Of a stretch of 64,000 nucleotides of DNA, positions 43,459 to 52,744 are shown piece by piece. Source of the stretch: Chryseobacterium oryzae (GTDB lineage Bacteria > Bacteroidota > Bacteroidia > Flavobacteriales > Weeksellaceae). Numbering within the stretch: the stretch's first letter is position 1; the number at the start of each line of letters is the position of its first letter. The stretch lies in assembly GCF_022811665.1 (NCBI RefSeq), contig NZ_CP094529.1, forward strand, positions 1,550,001 to 1,614,000, in the 5' to 3' direction. The translations under genes were made by a program, and so were the position numbers. Below the pieces are notes generated by a model. That model did no database searches, was not told the origin of the DNA, and was given only the letters and a program-made list of their open reading frames with translations.

Positions 43459-46353
43459 TTATTTTGAAGCAAGAACTTCTTTATTGGTAGTAGTTTTACC
43501 GTGTACCTCTTCTTCTTTTCCTGTTTTCAGGAAGTCGTATGCAATTGCAGATGCAATGAATACTGATGAATAAGCTCCAAATCCAATACCAATTAATAAT
43601 GCAAACATGAACCCTCTAAGGTTATCTCCTCCGAAGATGAAAATAGCCAAGATAACCAATAACACCGTAAAAGTGGTATTGAAGGTTCTTCCTAAAGTAC
43701 TGGAAATAGAGTCATCGAAAAGTCCTGCCAATGTAATAGATTTCTTTTCTCTAAGATATTCTCTAATTCTGTCGAAGATAATTACCGTATCGTTGATTGA
43801 ATAACCCAAAACGGTAAGAATTGCCGCAACAAAATCCTGATTAATCTCCATGTTGAATGGCATAACTCGGTGGAACAAAGAATATGCTCCCAAAATAATT
43901 ACCGCATCGTGGAATAACGCTGCAACTGCACCTAAAGAGAACTGCCATTTTCTAAATCTTAACAAGATATAAATGAAAATACCTCCCAAAGCTGCAACTA
44001 CCGCCAAAATACCGTGCTTCTGAATATCATCTGCTACAGTTGGACCTACTTTTTCAGAAGAAACAATACCTGTATTTCCTTTATAAGCACTCTTAAAATC
44101 TACTAAAGTTGATTTCGCAGGCAAATCAGATTTTAATGCTTCATATAATTTCTGCTCAATAATCTGGTCAGCTTTTAGAGACTCATCATTGATTAAATAA
44201 TCGGTAGAAATTTTCAGCTGATTATTATTACCGAAAGTTTTAACTTCTACAGAAGAATTTTTACCATCATCAGTTTTAAAATAGTTTGTTAATTTACCTT
44301 CGATATCCTCTGCATTTACAGGCTTATCGAATCTTACTACATAATTTCTACCACCGGTAAAATCGATACCATATCTAAAACCGTTCGTAAAAATTGAAAT
44401 TAAGCTGATTACTGTTAATACAATTGAAATTGCATAAGCGATTTTTCTCTTACCAATAAAGTCGATCCAAGTATTTCTAAAAAGATTTTTTGTTGGAGCA
44501 GTCCAAACAGAAAGACCTTTACCTTTTTCAAGTCTAGAGAAAATCATTACTCGGGATAATGCCACTGAAGTAAATAACGTCATTACCACACCAATCATCA
44601 ATGTTAAGGCAAAACCTTTAATAGGACCAGTTCCGAAGAAAAATAGTACAACCGCCGTTAATAAAGTAGTAAGGTGACCATCAATAATCGCATTTAAAGC
44701 GTGTTTGAAACCATCTTTATAGGCATCAAAAATACTTTTCCCTGCAAAAAGTTCTTCTTTCGTTCTTTCATAGATAATTACATTGGTATCCACGGCCATT
44801 GCCATCGTTAATACCATACCCGCAATACCCGGAAGGGTAAGAGTAAAGTCTCCGGAATCCATAATTCCGAAAATATAAAATAAGTTGATGATCATTGCAA
44901 AAACTGCATAAACACCAGCTCCACCGTAATAGAAAACGATATATACAATAATAATAAGGAATGCAATCGCAAAAGAAATCATCCCTGCATGAATAGATTC
45001 TTCTCCTAAAGAAGGACCTACCTGTGTAGCCTGAACAACTTTAGCACCTGCAGGAAGTTTACCCGCACCTAAAACATCTACCAATTCTTTTGCTTCCTCC
45101 TGAGAGAAATTACCGGAGATTTGTGTTCTACCGTTCGGGATTGCACCTACAACATTTGGGGCAGTGTATACTCTGTTATCTAAAGTAACAGCCACTGGCT
45201 TACCAACATTTTTTTCAGTAAGTGTTTTCCATTCTTTAGCACCTTTAGAATCCATCTGCATATCTACCACTACTCTGCTTAATTCATCATAATTGATTTT
45301 TGCAGATTCTACAGCACCATCTACTGGAGCTTTTTGGTTGATATTTCCTCTTATCGCATACAATACCAAGCTGTTTGTATCGGTAGATTCTGGTTTGTAT
45401 CCCCACATAAACTGGGTATACTTCATGTTTGCAGGTCTTAAAGCCTGTGCAACTTTACTGTTCAAAATTTTGTTTACCGTAGCAGTATCAGAAAGTTTTA
45501 CACTTGCTACACCACTGGTTCTCAGTTTATCCAACTGCAAAAGATTCATAAAGTTCACATTTTTTGCAACTCCCATAGAATCTCCTTTTGCAGCAATAGT
45601 AGAAGTTAAAGTCTGAAAATAAGGTGCAACTTCCTGAATCTGCTGTATTTCCCAAAACTGAAGTTTAGCAGAAGTCTGAAGCATTTTCTTTACCTTATCG
45701 ATATCCTTCATTCCTGGCATTTCAACAGAAATTCTAGCCGTTCCCGGAACTCTCTGTACGTTTGGCTGAATAGCTCCTAATTTATCGATTCTTGTTCTGA
45801 TAACTTCAAAGGCAGTACCTACAGAAAGATCTATTCTCTTTTTAACGATACTTTTTACCTGCTCATCAGACGTATTGAATTTAATTTCAGAAAGATTGGC
45901 ATTTCCAAAAATTTCAGGATCTGCAAGTTTAAGATTAGCTCCTTTAGCTTTATTTACCGCATCAAATTCTGTGAAAAAATTATCAATATAAGATTTTGAT
46001 GAATTTTTCTGTAATTCGTCGGTTCTGTTAAGAGCTTCAATAAGAACAGGATTGGTAGAATAATTTGTTAAATCATTTACAAGATCTCTCTGATTGATTT
46101 CCAATAGAACATTGATTCCCCCTTTAAGGTCGAGACCCAATTTCATTTCTTTATCTTTCGCTTTAGCATAATAAAGATCTGTAAAACCCAGATGGAGAGT
46201 ATCTTCCTTCAGTCTCCTAATCTCTTTTTCGTTCCCGTTCGCAGCTTCAATCTGCGATTCAATTTTGCTTGCGTACCAGGTGGGCAATAGCTCGTTTAAG
46301 CATATTAGCCCTAATACAATCGCAATAATTGTAATAAGTCCTTTTCCTTGCAT
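43459..46353 (-). CDS. secDF: fused protein translocase subunit SecDF
   Basis: SecD and SecF, normally separate, are joined in one 964-residue protein, as usual in Bacteroidota. It uses the proton gradient to help proteins released from SecYEG. Residues 1 to about 600 are SecD (LGLDLKGGINVLLEI, the P1 domain, then six helices with AMAVDTNVIIYERTKEEL). The rest is SecF (GIDFTGGRNYVVRF, then six helices with SINDTVIIFDRIREYL). A TATATTTG -7 box lies upstream at 46383-46390. Confidence 0.97.
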   Translation of the reverse strand: MQGKGLITIIAIVLGLICLNELLPTWYASKIESQIEAANGNEKEIRRLKEDTLHLGFTDLYYAKAKDKEMKLGLDLKGGINVLLEINQRDLVNDLTNYSTNPVLIEALNRTDELQKNSSKSYIDNFFTEFDAVNKAKGANLKLADPEIFGNANLSEIKFNTSDEQVKSIVKKRIDLSVGTAFEVIRTRIDKLGAIQPNVQRVPGTARISVEMPGMKDIDKVKKMLQTSAKLQFWEIQQIQEVAPYFQTLTSTIAAKGDSMGVAKNVNFMNLLQLDKLRTSGVASVKLSDTATVNKILNSKVAQALRPANMKYTQFMWGYKPESTDTNSLVLYAIRGNINQKAPVDGAVESAKINYDELSRVVVDMQMDSKGAKEWKTLTEKNVGKPVAVTLDNRVYTAPNVVGAIPNGRTQISGNFSQEEAKELVDVLGAGKLPAGAKVVQATQVGPSLGEESIHAGMISFAIAFLIIIVYIVFYYGGAGVYAVFAMIINLFYIFGIMDSGDFTLTLPGIAGMVLTMAMAVDTNVIIYERTKEELFAGKSIFDAYKDGFKHALNAIIDGHLTTLLTAVVLFFFGTGPIKGFALTLMIGVVMTLFTSVALSRVMIFSRLEKGKGLSVWTAPTKNLFRNTWIDFIGKRKIAYAISIVLTVISLISIFTNGFRYGIDFTGGRNYVVRFDKPVNAEDIEGKLTNYFKTDDGKNSSVEVKTFGNNNQLKISTDYLINDESLKADQIIEQKLYEALKSDLPAKSTLVDFKSAYKGNTGIVSSEKVGPTVADDIQKHGILAVVAALGGIFIYILLRFRKWQFSLGAVAALFHDAVIILGAYSLFHRVMPFNMEINQDFVAAILTVLGYSINDTVIIFDRIREYLREKKSITLAGLFDDSISSTLGRTFNTTFTVLLVILAIFIFGGDNLRGFMFALLIGIGFGAYSSVFIASAIAYDFLKTGKEEEVHGKTTTNKEVLASK

Positions 46354-46382
46354 TTTGTTATGACTACGTTAAATTAAGTCGG

Positions 46383-46390
46383 CAAATATA
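46383..46390 (-). promoter_or_regulatory. -7 box of secDF
   Basis: On the minus strand TATATTTG matches TAnnTTTG, 29 nt before the secDF start codon. No clear -33 box is present. Confidence 0.5.
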
Positions 46391-46569
46391 ATGAATTTAT
46401 TGATATTTTATGAATTTTACGCAGCAGAAATCGTTTATTTTCAGATATATTGACTATTATTTTCAACAAATAATAAAAGTATTTTTATTGTTTCATGAAA
46501 AAAAAGACACTTTCTACATACAAACAATTAAATTTCAAAAGATTACCTTGTAAAAGAAATATATTTATA

Positions 46570-46606
46570 CACAAAAAAATGCTCAAATTAAAAAAATCTG
46601 AGCATT
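46570..46606 (-). terminator. terminator of hemN
   Basis: On the minus strand, AATGCTCA/TGAGCATT with a 13-nt loop is followed by seven T, just after the hemN stop. Confidence 0.75.
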
Positions 46607-46627
46607 GTATTTATTTTAAATTTCAAC

Positions 46628-47986
46628 TTAAATTGTCATGGAAAATATCCTTGTTTCAGGTTTATTTCTCATCATTCTGAGATCGAAAACCATAGCAACA
46701 TTTCTTGTGAAAGCACGACCTTTTTCAGTAATTTTTATTTGATCTCCATTAATTTCCACCAACTCATCGCGCTCCATTTCAGAAAGCATATTAAAGGCAT
46801 TTTCCAGCTCAGGTATGGCATTTTTATTTTCGAAAGTACTTTCCAACTGACACATCAGATTAAGAATATGTCTTCTTATGAGCAGATCTTCTTCGCTAAG
46901 GATATGTCCACGCATTACAGGAATTTCTCCTTCTTCAACAATTTTCTGATATTCTTCAACCGTTTTCACATTCTGTGCAAAAGCATACCAGGAATCTGAT
47001 ATAGAAGACATTCCCAAGCCAACCATTAGCTGGGTTTTGCTCGATGTGTAACCCATGAAATTTCTGTGAAGCTTTTTATGAATTAGAGATTGGTACAAAT
47101 CGTCGTGTTCCAAAGAGAAATGATCCATCCCTACTTCTATGTATCCTAATTCCTGTAAAAGTTTTTTCCCGTTTTCATACAGACGGCGTTTTTCTTCACC
47201 ACTTGGCAAATCGCTTTCATCAAAACCTCTCTGTCCTACTCCTTTTACCCACGGAACGTGCGCATAAGAATAGAAAGCAAGACGATCCGGCTTCAGTTCC
47301 AAAGTTTTTCGGATGGTATGTTCCATTGCGTCCCAATGTTGATGAGGAAGCCCAAAAACCAAATCATGACTAATTCCTGTGTAGCCAATTTCTCTTGCAA
47401 GCTCGGTAACTTCTTTTACTTTCTCGAAAGGCTGAATTCTGTTAATGGCTTTTTGCACCTTTAAATCGTAATCCTGCACGCCGAAACTCGCTCTTCTAAA
47501 ACCTAAATTGTATAAAGTCTGAAGATGCTCTCTGGTTGTATTGTTGGGATGTCCTTCAAAAGAAAATTCTGGATGTTCGGCAATTTCTACAGTTTCAAAA
47601 ATCCCCTGCAATAATGTTTTTAAATTTTCCGGAGAGAAAAAAGTGGGAGTTCCGCCACCCAAATGGAGTTCTTTCAGCTTTGGTTTTTCGCTGAACAGCT
47701 GTAAATACAACTGCCATTCTTTCAGTACACTTTCCAGATAAGGTATTTCTACACTGTGTTGTTTAGTTATACGTTTGTGACACGCACAAAATGTGCATAA
47801 TGCCTCACAAAACGGTAAATGGATATAAATTGAAATTCCCTCCGCCGAATTGCTTTCATTGAAAGACCTAATAACACTGGATTTCCATTTTTCTGCCGAA
47901 AAAGTAGCTTCATCCCAATAAGGAACGGTAGGATAAGATGTGTAACGAGGTCCGGGAATATTATATTTGTTGATTAACGAATTCAT
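46628..47986 (-). CDS. hemN: oxygen-independent coproporphyrinogen III oxidase
   Basis: HemN makes protoporphyrinogen IX without oxygen by radical SAM chemistry. The 452-residue protein has the iron-sulfur motif CxxxCxxC at Cys60, Cys64 and Cys67 in HLPFCEALCTFCACH, the SAM-binding GGGTPTF, and a full-length C-terminal HemN domain. The extra Cys69 directly after the motif is typical of true HemN rather than HemW-like proteins. It stands alone on the minus strand. Confidence 0.94.
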   Translation of the reverse strand: MNSLINKYNIPGPRYTSYPTVPYWDEATFSAEKWKSSVIRSFNESNSAEGISIYIHLPFCEALCTFCACHKRITKQHSVEIPYLESVLKEWQLYLQLFSEKPKLKELHLGGGTPTFFSPENLKTLLQGIFETVEIAEHPEFSFEGHPNNTTREHLQTLYNLGFRRASFGVQDYDLKVQKAINRIQPFEKVKEVTELAREIGYTGISHDLVFGLPHQHWDAMEHTIRKTLELKPDRLAFYSYAHVPWVKGVGQRGFDESDLPSGEEKRRLYENGKKLLQELGYIEVGMDHFSLEHDDLYQSLIHKKLHRNFMGYTSSKTQLMVGLGMSSISDSWYAFAQNVKTVEEYQKIVEEGEIPVMRGHILSEEDLLIRRHILNLMCQLESTFENKNAIPELENAFNMLSEMERDELVEINGDQIKITEKGRAFTRNVAMVFDLRMMRNKPETRIFSMTI

Positions 47987-48094
47987 GTAGAACTATAATA
48001 GATTTAAAAAAATTAGAAATATTAAAATTTCTTTCTGCAAAATTAACCAATACTTCCGAATTAAAAAGTATTAAGTGATAGTAGTTTTAAATGT

Positions 48095-49102
48095 CTACCA
48101 TTGAAGTTTCATTACTGCAATTTTATCTTTTCCGGCAAGAACCACTGTATTTTTGTTTATCCATTTGCAAACGAAAAAGCCGTTTTCATTAGAGATTGTT
48201 GTCCAGGATTTGCCGTAGTCATCAGAAAATTCAATATTTTTAGAACCAGCTGCAATAATATCTTTTCCTTTACTTCGTGGTCTTATTTTCACACAAGATT
48301 TATATCCTCCATTTTTACCGGAAGCCTGCACTTTCCAATCTTTACCACCGTTAGTGGTTGTCGCAATATTACTTTGATTATCTTCAGGATACATATAATT
48401 TCCTCCAACAGCAATACCAAAATTTTCATCGTAAAAGTCAATAGAAAATATCCCCGTTGAAAAACCAGTTTCCATGCCTGTATAAAATGGTTCAATAGCA
48501 TTATTTTTCAGGTTTAGTCTTAGTATTTTCCACGAAGTTGCAATCCAGATCCAGTCTTTAAATGCAGAAATATTGGTGTTACTTCCCGCAAAAGCTCCTT
48601 CCCCTTTTCTTAACAAAGGATTATCGTATAATTTAGAATTAAAATGATTTTTATTATAATCGAATTCTAGAAATTTAAGTTTAAGATTATGATCCGGATC
48701 GCTTAACGTGTAAAACTTTCGGTTATGAAACATCAAAGCATCATAAAAAGCAGTTTTTGCTGTATCTTTAGATATTACTTCATATTGTAAACTTTTTTTA
48801 TCAATTTTAAAAAACTCTGCAGGTCTTTCTACATTGATGGCAAAAAAATATTTTTTGTCTTGAGCCAAAGTTCTGAATTGAAGTTTTTTATCGGATAACA
48901 GTATCTGTTTCTGATTTTTAGGATTTTTCAAGTCTACGTAACCGAATTTAGAATCCGTTCCGCTGTACCAAACCTTACCATCATGCAATTCGATTGCTCT
49001 GATACTTATTTTATCATTAAAAATGGTTGTAAAACTTTCAATTTTCTGGGAGAAACACCCTAAGCTCAATATACAAAACGAAAGTAGCAATATTTTTTTC
49101 AT
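48095..49102 (-). CDS. exported YCF48/BNR-type beta-propeller protein
   Basis: The 335-residue protein has a signal peptide (MKKILLLSFCILSLGCFSQ; Cys16 could also be a lipobox Cys). It has sialidase-like BNR motifs, such as TTNGGKDWKV and SDDYGKSWTTI, which occur in beta-propellers. Related proteins are sometimes labelled oxidoreductase without evidence. The function is unknown; a role in assembly or adhesion at the cell surface is possible. The gene is monocistronic. Confidence 0.8.
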   Translation of the reverse strand: MKKILLLSFCILSLGCFSQKIESFTTIFNDKISIRAIELHDGKVWYSGTDSKFGYVDLKNPKNQKQILLSDKKLQFRTLAQDKKYFFAINVERPAEFFKIDKKSLQYEVISKDTAKTAFYDALMFHNRKFYTLSDPDHNLKLKFLEFDYNKNHFNSKLYDNPLLRKGEGAFAGSNTNISAFKDWIWIATSWKILRLNLKNNAIEPFYTGMETGFSTGIFSIDFYDENFGIAVGGNYMYPEDNQSNIATTTNGGKDWKVQASGKNGGYKSCVKIRPRSKGKDIIAAGSKNIEFSDDYGKSWTTISNENGFFVCKWINKNTVVLAGKDKIAVMKLQW

Positions 49103-49207
49103 AAACTTTAATATTATAAAAAATTCCGCATGAAGCGGAATTCTATTTTAAAATTTTTAAATCCTAGAAACACAACAAGTAAACTTCCACAGATTCTGTT
49201 TTATTTT

Positions 49208-49587
49208 TTATTCACAAATTAATGAATCGAAATTTACATTTAATTGCGTAGATCCCGATTTATCATACGGAACCCACTTATAATCCTTAAAAACATAAGC
49301 ATTCCCTTATCTAATTCAATCCATTCATCAATACCTTTTGCTGCATTTTTCACATCATTTTTAGCAAACAATCCTACTGGCGCAGAATAACTTCTATCTT
49401 TATTCAAGTACTTACATTTATTACTTGAAATTAATTCACTTAACTCACTTTGTAAAATCAATTTTGATTTTGTTAAACTACCTAATACTTTAATCATTTT
49501 TAAAGGTGTGTAGGAATTTTGGCAATTATAAAATGATATAGTAAATAAATAGCTAAAGCAAAGAAGCTTCATATGCAATATTTTCAT
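49208..49587 (-). pseudogene. small lipoprotein-like gene with a -1 frameshift
   Basis: The frame starting at 49587 codes for a signal-like N-terminus (LCFSYLFTISFYNCQNS) and runs to EWIELDKG, then continues as an unconvincing 20-residue tail to a stop at 49240. Shifting frame at about 49304-49309 instead gives a protein-like continuation (GNAYVFKDYKWVPYDKSG, then QLNVNFDSLICE) to a stop at 49208. One missing base in the AAGGG run explains this. It is either a recent mutation or a sequencing error. No family is recognised. Confidence 0.65.
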
Positions 49588-49614
49588 ATGATTTTAAGGT
49601 TATTAATGTAAAAA

Positions 49615-51258
49615 TTAATTTTTGTTATCGATATCAATATCAAATTTTTCGAGAGGTTTCTGCTCTGCTTTAAATGTTTCGCCAAGCTCTCCTTTCTGCA
49701 ATTTTGAATTTCTGATACTGTACAGAAAATAAATTACAAAACCGATTAACAACCAACCTAAAGAATACATTTGAGCTTCTTTACTAAGATTGAAAATAAG
49801 ATAAACATTAATTCCGATACCTAAACACGCAATAAGCGGTAATGCAGGAACTTTAAAATTTCTCTGAAGATTCGGTTCTTTTACTCTTAAAACCCAAACT
49901 GCAACACAAACCATTGTAAAGGCAAACAGAGTCCCAAAACTGGTCATGTGTGCTAAATCATTAATGGGGGTTAAAGATGCAACTACAGCAATTACAGCTC
50001 CCAAAATAAGAAGATTTTTTCTAGGAACTCCCGTTTCTGAATTTACTTTAGAGAATGTAGAAGGAATTAATCCATCTTTAGACATTCCAAGAAAAATTCT
50101 GGATTGTCCCATAATCATTACCATTAATACCGAAATTAAACCTACCGTTGCTGCAACTGTAATAATATAACCTGCCCAAGCTTGTCCGGCAATATCAAAA
50201 GCATAAGCTACAGGAGCTTTTATAGCATCGGGATATTTTCCTAGCGGATTAAAATCGTTATAATTCATCATTCCTGTAAGAACAAGAGACACCAAAATAT
50301 AAAGCAAAGTACATATTACCAAAGATGCAATAATCGCAAAAGGAACATCTTTTTTGGGATTAATAGCCTCTCCCGCTTGGGTAGAAACGGCATCAAACCC
50401 CACATAGGCAAAAAAGATTGCAGAAGCTCCGGCTACAATTCCCGCCAAACCATACGCAGAGTGCGAAACTCCATTTTCTGTAATAACTTTTGGCTCCGGA
50501 ATGAAAGGAGTCCAGTTTGCAGTGTCAATAAAAAACAAACCTGCAATAATGACAAAAATAATAGCTGAAACTTTTAAAATTACAATAAAATTATTGGCTT
50601 TTGCCGCTCCTTTTGTACCTCTTAATAAAATCCAGATAACAAATAAAACAATTAAAAGTGCTGGAAGATTAAGAAAAATCTTCATATTGAAAAGTTCCGG
50701 CGCTGCATTAAAGTTATTGATGGTTTCCTGAAAAGATAAAATTTTATCTGCAGGTAATTTCCCTTCCGCTATTTGTTTTGTGGCTTCCCCGAAAGCTTTA
50801 TGAGCTGTTCCCGGGTCAGTAGTAATCCAATAAGGTAAATGAAGACCAAACATTTTAAGAAGCTTCCCGAAATAGCCAGACCAAGAAACTGCAACAGTCA
50901 TAGACCCCATAGCATATTCCAAAATAAGCCCCCAACCGATAATCCATGCAAAAATTTCTCCTACAGTACCATAAGCATACGCATAAGCAGAACCTTCAAC
51001 AGGAAGAATAGAGGCAAATTCTGCGTAGCACAATGCTGCAAAAACACACGCAATTCCTGCAATAACAAAAGATAATGCCAATGCTGGTCCTGCATTATAG
51101 TATGCACCGGTTCCGGTAAGAACAAATATTCCTCCACCAATAATCGCCCCGATACCAATTGCAGTAAGACTCCATTTTCCTAAAACACGCTTTAGCTCAC
51201 TTTTCTGAATATCAGCCTCATAGGCACTCATTGGTTTTTTAGCCCAAATTTTTGACAT
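49615..51258 (-). CDS. APC family amino acid permease
   Basis: The 547-residue permease has 12 or more helices and the opening GIGAIIGGGIFVLTG segment typical of cationic amino acid transporters (CAT/YfnA group). It also has FFAYVGFDAVSTQAGEAINP in the middle. A loop of about 50 residues precedes helix 5. It imports amino acids by proton or exchange coupling; specificity is not readable. The start at 51258 gives MSKIWAKKPMSAYEAD, the usual N-terminus for this group. Confidence 0.92.
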   Translation of the reverse strand: MSKIWAKKPMSAYEADIQKSELKRVLGKWSLTAIGIGAIIGGGIFVLTGTGAYYNAGPALALSFVIAGIACVFAALCYAEFASILPVEGSAYAYAYGTVGEIFAWIIGWGLILEYAMGSMTVAVSWSGYFGKLLKMFGLHLPYWITTDPGTAHKAFGEATKQIAEGKLPADKILSFQETINNFNAAPELFNMKIFLNLPALLIVLFVIWILLRGTKGAAKANNFIVILKVSAIIFVIIAGLFFIDTANWTPFIPEPKVITENGVSHSAYGLAGIVAGASAIFFAYVGFDAVSTQAGEAINPKKDVPFAIIASLVICTLLYILVSLVLTGMMNYNDFNPLGKYPDAIKAPVAYAFDIAGQAWAGYIITVAATVGLISVLMVMIMGQSRIFLGMSKDGLIPSTFSKVNSETGVPRKNLLILGAVIAVVASLTPINDLAHMTSFGTLFAFTMVCVAVWVLRVKEPNLQRNFKVPALPLIACLGIGINVYLIFNLSKEAQMYSLGWLLIGFVIYFLYSIRNSKLQKGELGETFKAEQKPLEKFDIDIDNKN

Positions 51259-51389
51259 ATAATTTTATTTAATTAAAGATTTACGAAAATATAAAAATTT
51301 TAGAGAAATTAACATTTATTATTCAGTTTTTATGAATTGCTTTCATTTTTAAGATATAAAAAACTGATTTACATCTTATAAAAATATTA

Positions 51390-51420
51390 TATTGAGTATG
51401 CCTGATTTTATTTATTTTTG
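51390..51420 (+). promoter_or_regulatory. promoter of pnuC
   Basis: TATTG (51390-51394), an 18-nt spacer and TATTTTTG (51413-51420) match the -33/-7 pattern. The ATG follows only 5 nt later, implying a leaderless or nearly leaderless mRNA. Confidence 0.65.
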
Positions 51421-51425
51421 ATGCT

Positions 51426-52103
51426 ATGAATGTATATGATTTTTTCATAAAACCTTACGAAACAGCCTCTACTTTACAGATAACATTAGAAATAGCAGGA
51501 ACAGTTTTCGGTATTCTGAGTGTATTATTTTCAATTAAAAAAAATATTTGGGTTTATCCTACAGGTATTGTTTCCACAATCATTTATGTTTATCTTCTCT
51601 TCATCGCAGGATTACTGGGAGACTGCATGATTAATGTCTATTATACCGTAATGAGCATTTATGGCTGGATTTTGTGGGCTAAAAGTTCAGACAATCTAAT
51701 AAATGTGGATGTAAATTGGGCAAGCAAAAAAGACTGGGTATATTCTTGTATTCTTTTTGTGTTCAGCTTAATTCTTGTTACTTCAATATATTATTACAAA
51801 CCCTTAATCGACAATCTTTTTTCCGACAACAACACAATTGCTGGGATTCATCATCTTGACTGGGCAAATTGGCTGGATGTTGTAATTACCTCCATATTTT
51901 TGGTAGGAATGTGGCTAATGGCGAAAAGACGTATTGAAAACTGGATTTTTTGGATTATTGGAGATTTAGCATCCATACCAATGTATATTTATAAAGGTTA
52001 CGGAATCACTTCGGTTCAATATTTGGTATTTACTGTAATGGCAGTAATTGGATTTATTGCGTGGAAAAACAGTTTCAACCAAAAGAGAATTGAACAATTA
52101 TGA
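51426..52103 (+). CDS. pnuC: nicotinamide riboside transporter PnuC
   Basis: The 225-residue protein has about seven to eight helices and PnuC signatures: KKNIWVYPTGIVST, MINVYYTVMSIYGW, and the C-terminal ENWIFWIIGDLASIPMYIYK followed by GYGITSVQYLVF. PnuC facilitates uptake of nicotinamide riboside (or a related vitamin) for NAD synthesis. No NadR or phosphorylase gene is adjacent. Its stop overlaps the next start (ATGA). Confidence 0.94.
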   Translation: MNVYDFFIKPYETASTLQITLEIAGTVFGILSVLFSIKKNIWVYPTGIVSTIIYVYLLFIAGLLGDCMINVYYTVMSIYGWILWAKSSDNLINVDVNWASKKDWVYSCILFVFSLILVTSIYYYKPLIDNLFSDNNTIAGIHHLDWANWLDVVITSIFLVGMWLMAKRRIENWIFWIIGDLASIPMYIYKGYGITSVQYLVFTVMAVIGFIAWKNSFNQKRIEQL

Positions 52104-52648
52104 AAAATATTATAAAAATAGTTTTAGGACTCGGGATCTCTATAAGTTTAACATCATGTTTAGCTTATAATCAGGGGTATGCAACCTACGGAGAACCTTA
52201 CTACGATAATGGATATTATTACGCTCCTCAAGGTTATTACGGCAGTGGCGGATATTATGGAAATGACGGATATTATTACCGAAATGATATGAGATACTAT
52301 TACGATAATGGTGTTCCGTATTATTATGGAAATAACAGAAACAGAGTGTATATACAAAGACAAAATTCTAATGCTCAAATACAGAATAGCGGTTTCAGAA
52401 ACCAACCAAGCAATAATAGTGTAAGAAACCCACGTTACGACAATGGAAATAACGGGTTTAGGAATTCTTCTCAAAACAGAAGTAATTCTAATAATAGCGG
52501 ATTCAGAAATCAGTCGCCCAACGTAAATCCGCAGCAGACACCGAGAAGTAATAATGGTAGCGGGTTCAGAAACAGCAATTCCGGGAATACCAGATCCGAA
52601 GCACCGCAAAATACCAACCAGAATAATCGCGGTAGCGGATTCAGATAA
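52100..52648 (+). CDS. repeat-rich Tyr/Asn/Gly lipoprotein
   Basis: The 182-residue protein has a lipoprotein signal with lipobox LTSC (Cys20). A tyrosine/glycine-rich half follows (YYDNGYYYAPQGYYGSGGYY), then an asparagine/serine-rich half with five GFRN-type units spaced 15-30 residues apart; the last one is the C-terminus (GSGFR). It is low-complexity and probably surface-exposed. Its ATG overlaps the pnuC stop by 4 bases, implying translational coupling, though no functional link is known. Family not recognised. Confidence 0.75.
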   Translation: MKNIIKIVLGLGISISLTSCLAYNQGYATYGEPYYDNGYYYAPQGYYGSGGYYGNDGYYYRNDMRYYYDNGVPYYYGNNRNRVYIQRQNSNAQIQNSGFRNQPSNNSVRNPRYDNGNNGFRNSSQNRSNSNNSGFRNQSPNVNPQQTPRSNNGSGFRNSNSGNTRSEAPQNTNQNNRGSGFR

Positions 52649-52662
52649 TCTGTAAATCAATA

Positions 52663-52696
52663 AAAAAGAACGGACAGTTTTTACTGTTCGTTTTTT
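52663..52696 (+). terminator. terminator after the repeat lipoprotein gene
   Basis: AACGGACAG/CTGTTCGTT (one G-U pair) with a TTTTTA loop is followed by a T tract. Confidence 0.8.
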
Positions 52697-52744
52697 CATG
52701 TAAAATAGAGTATTTTTGTAGGCTTGATTTTAAAGCAATATTAT

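Noticed and set aside
52160..52699. Long antisense frame (179 codons) across the repeat lipoprotein gene
   Set aside because: It consists of isoleucine-, serine- and valine-rich sequence generated by the complement of Tyr/Asn codons; the plus-strand gene has a signal peptide, lipobox and repeats.
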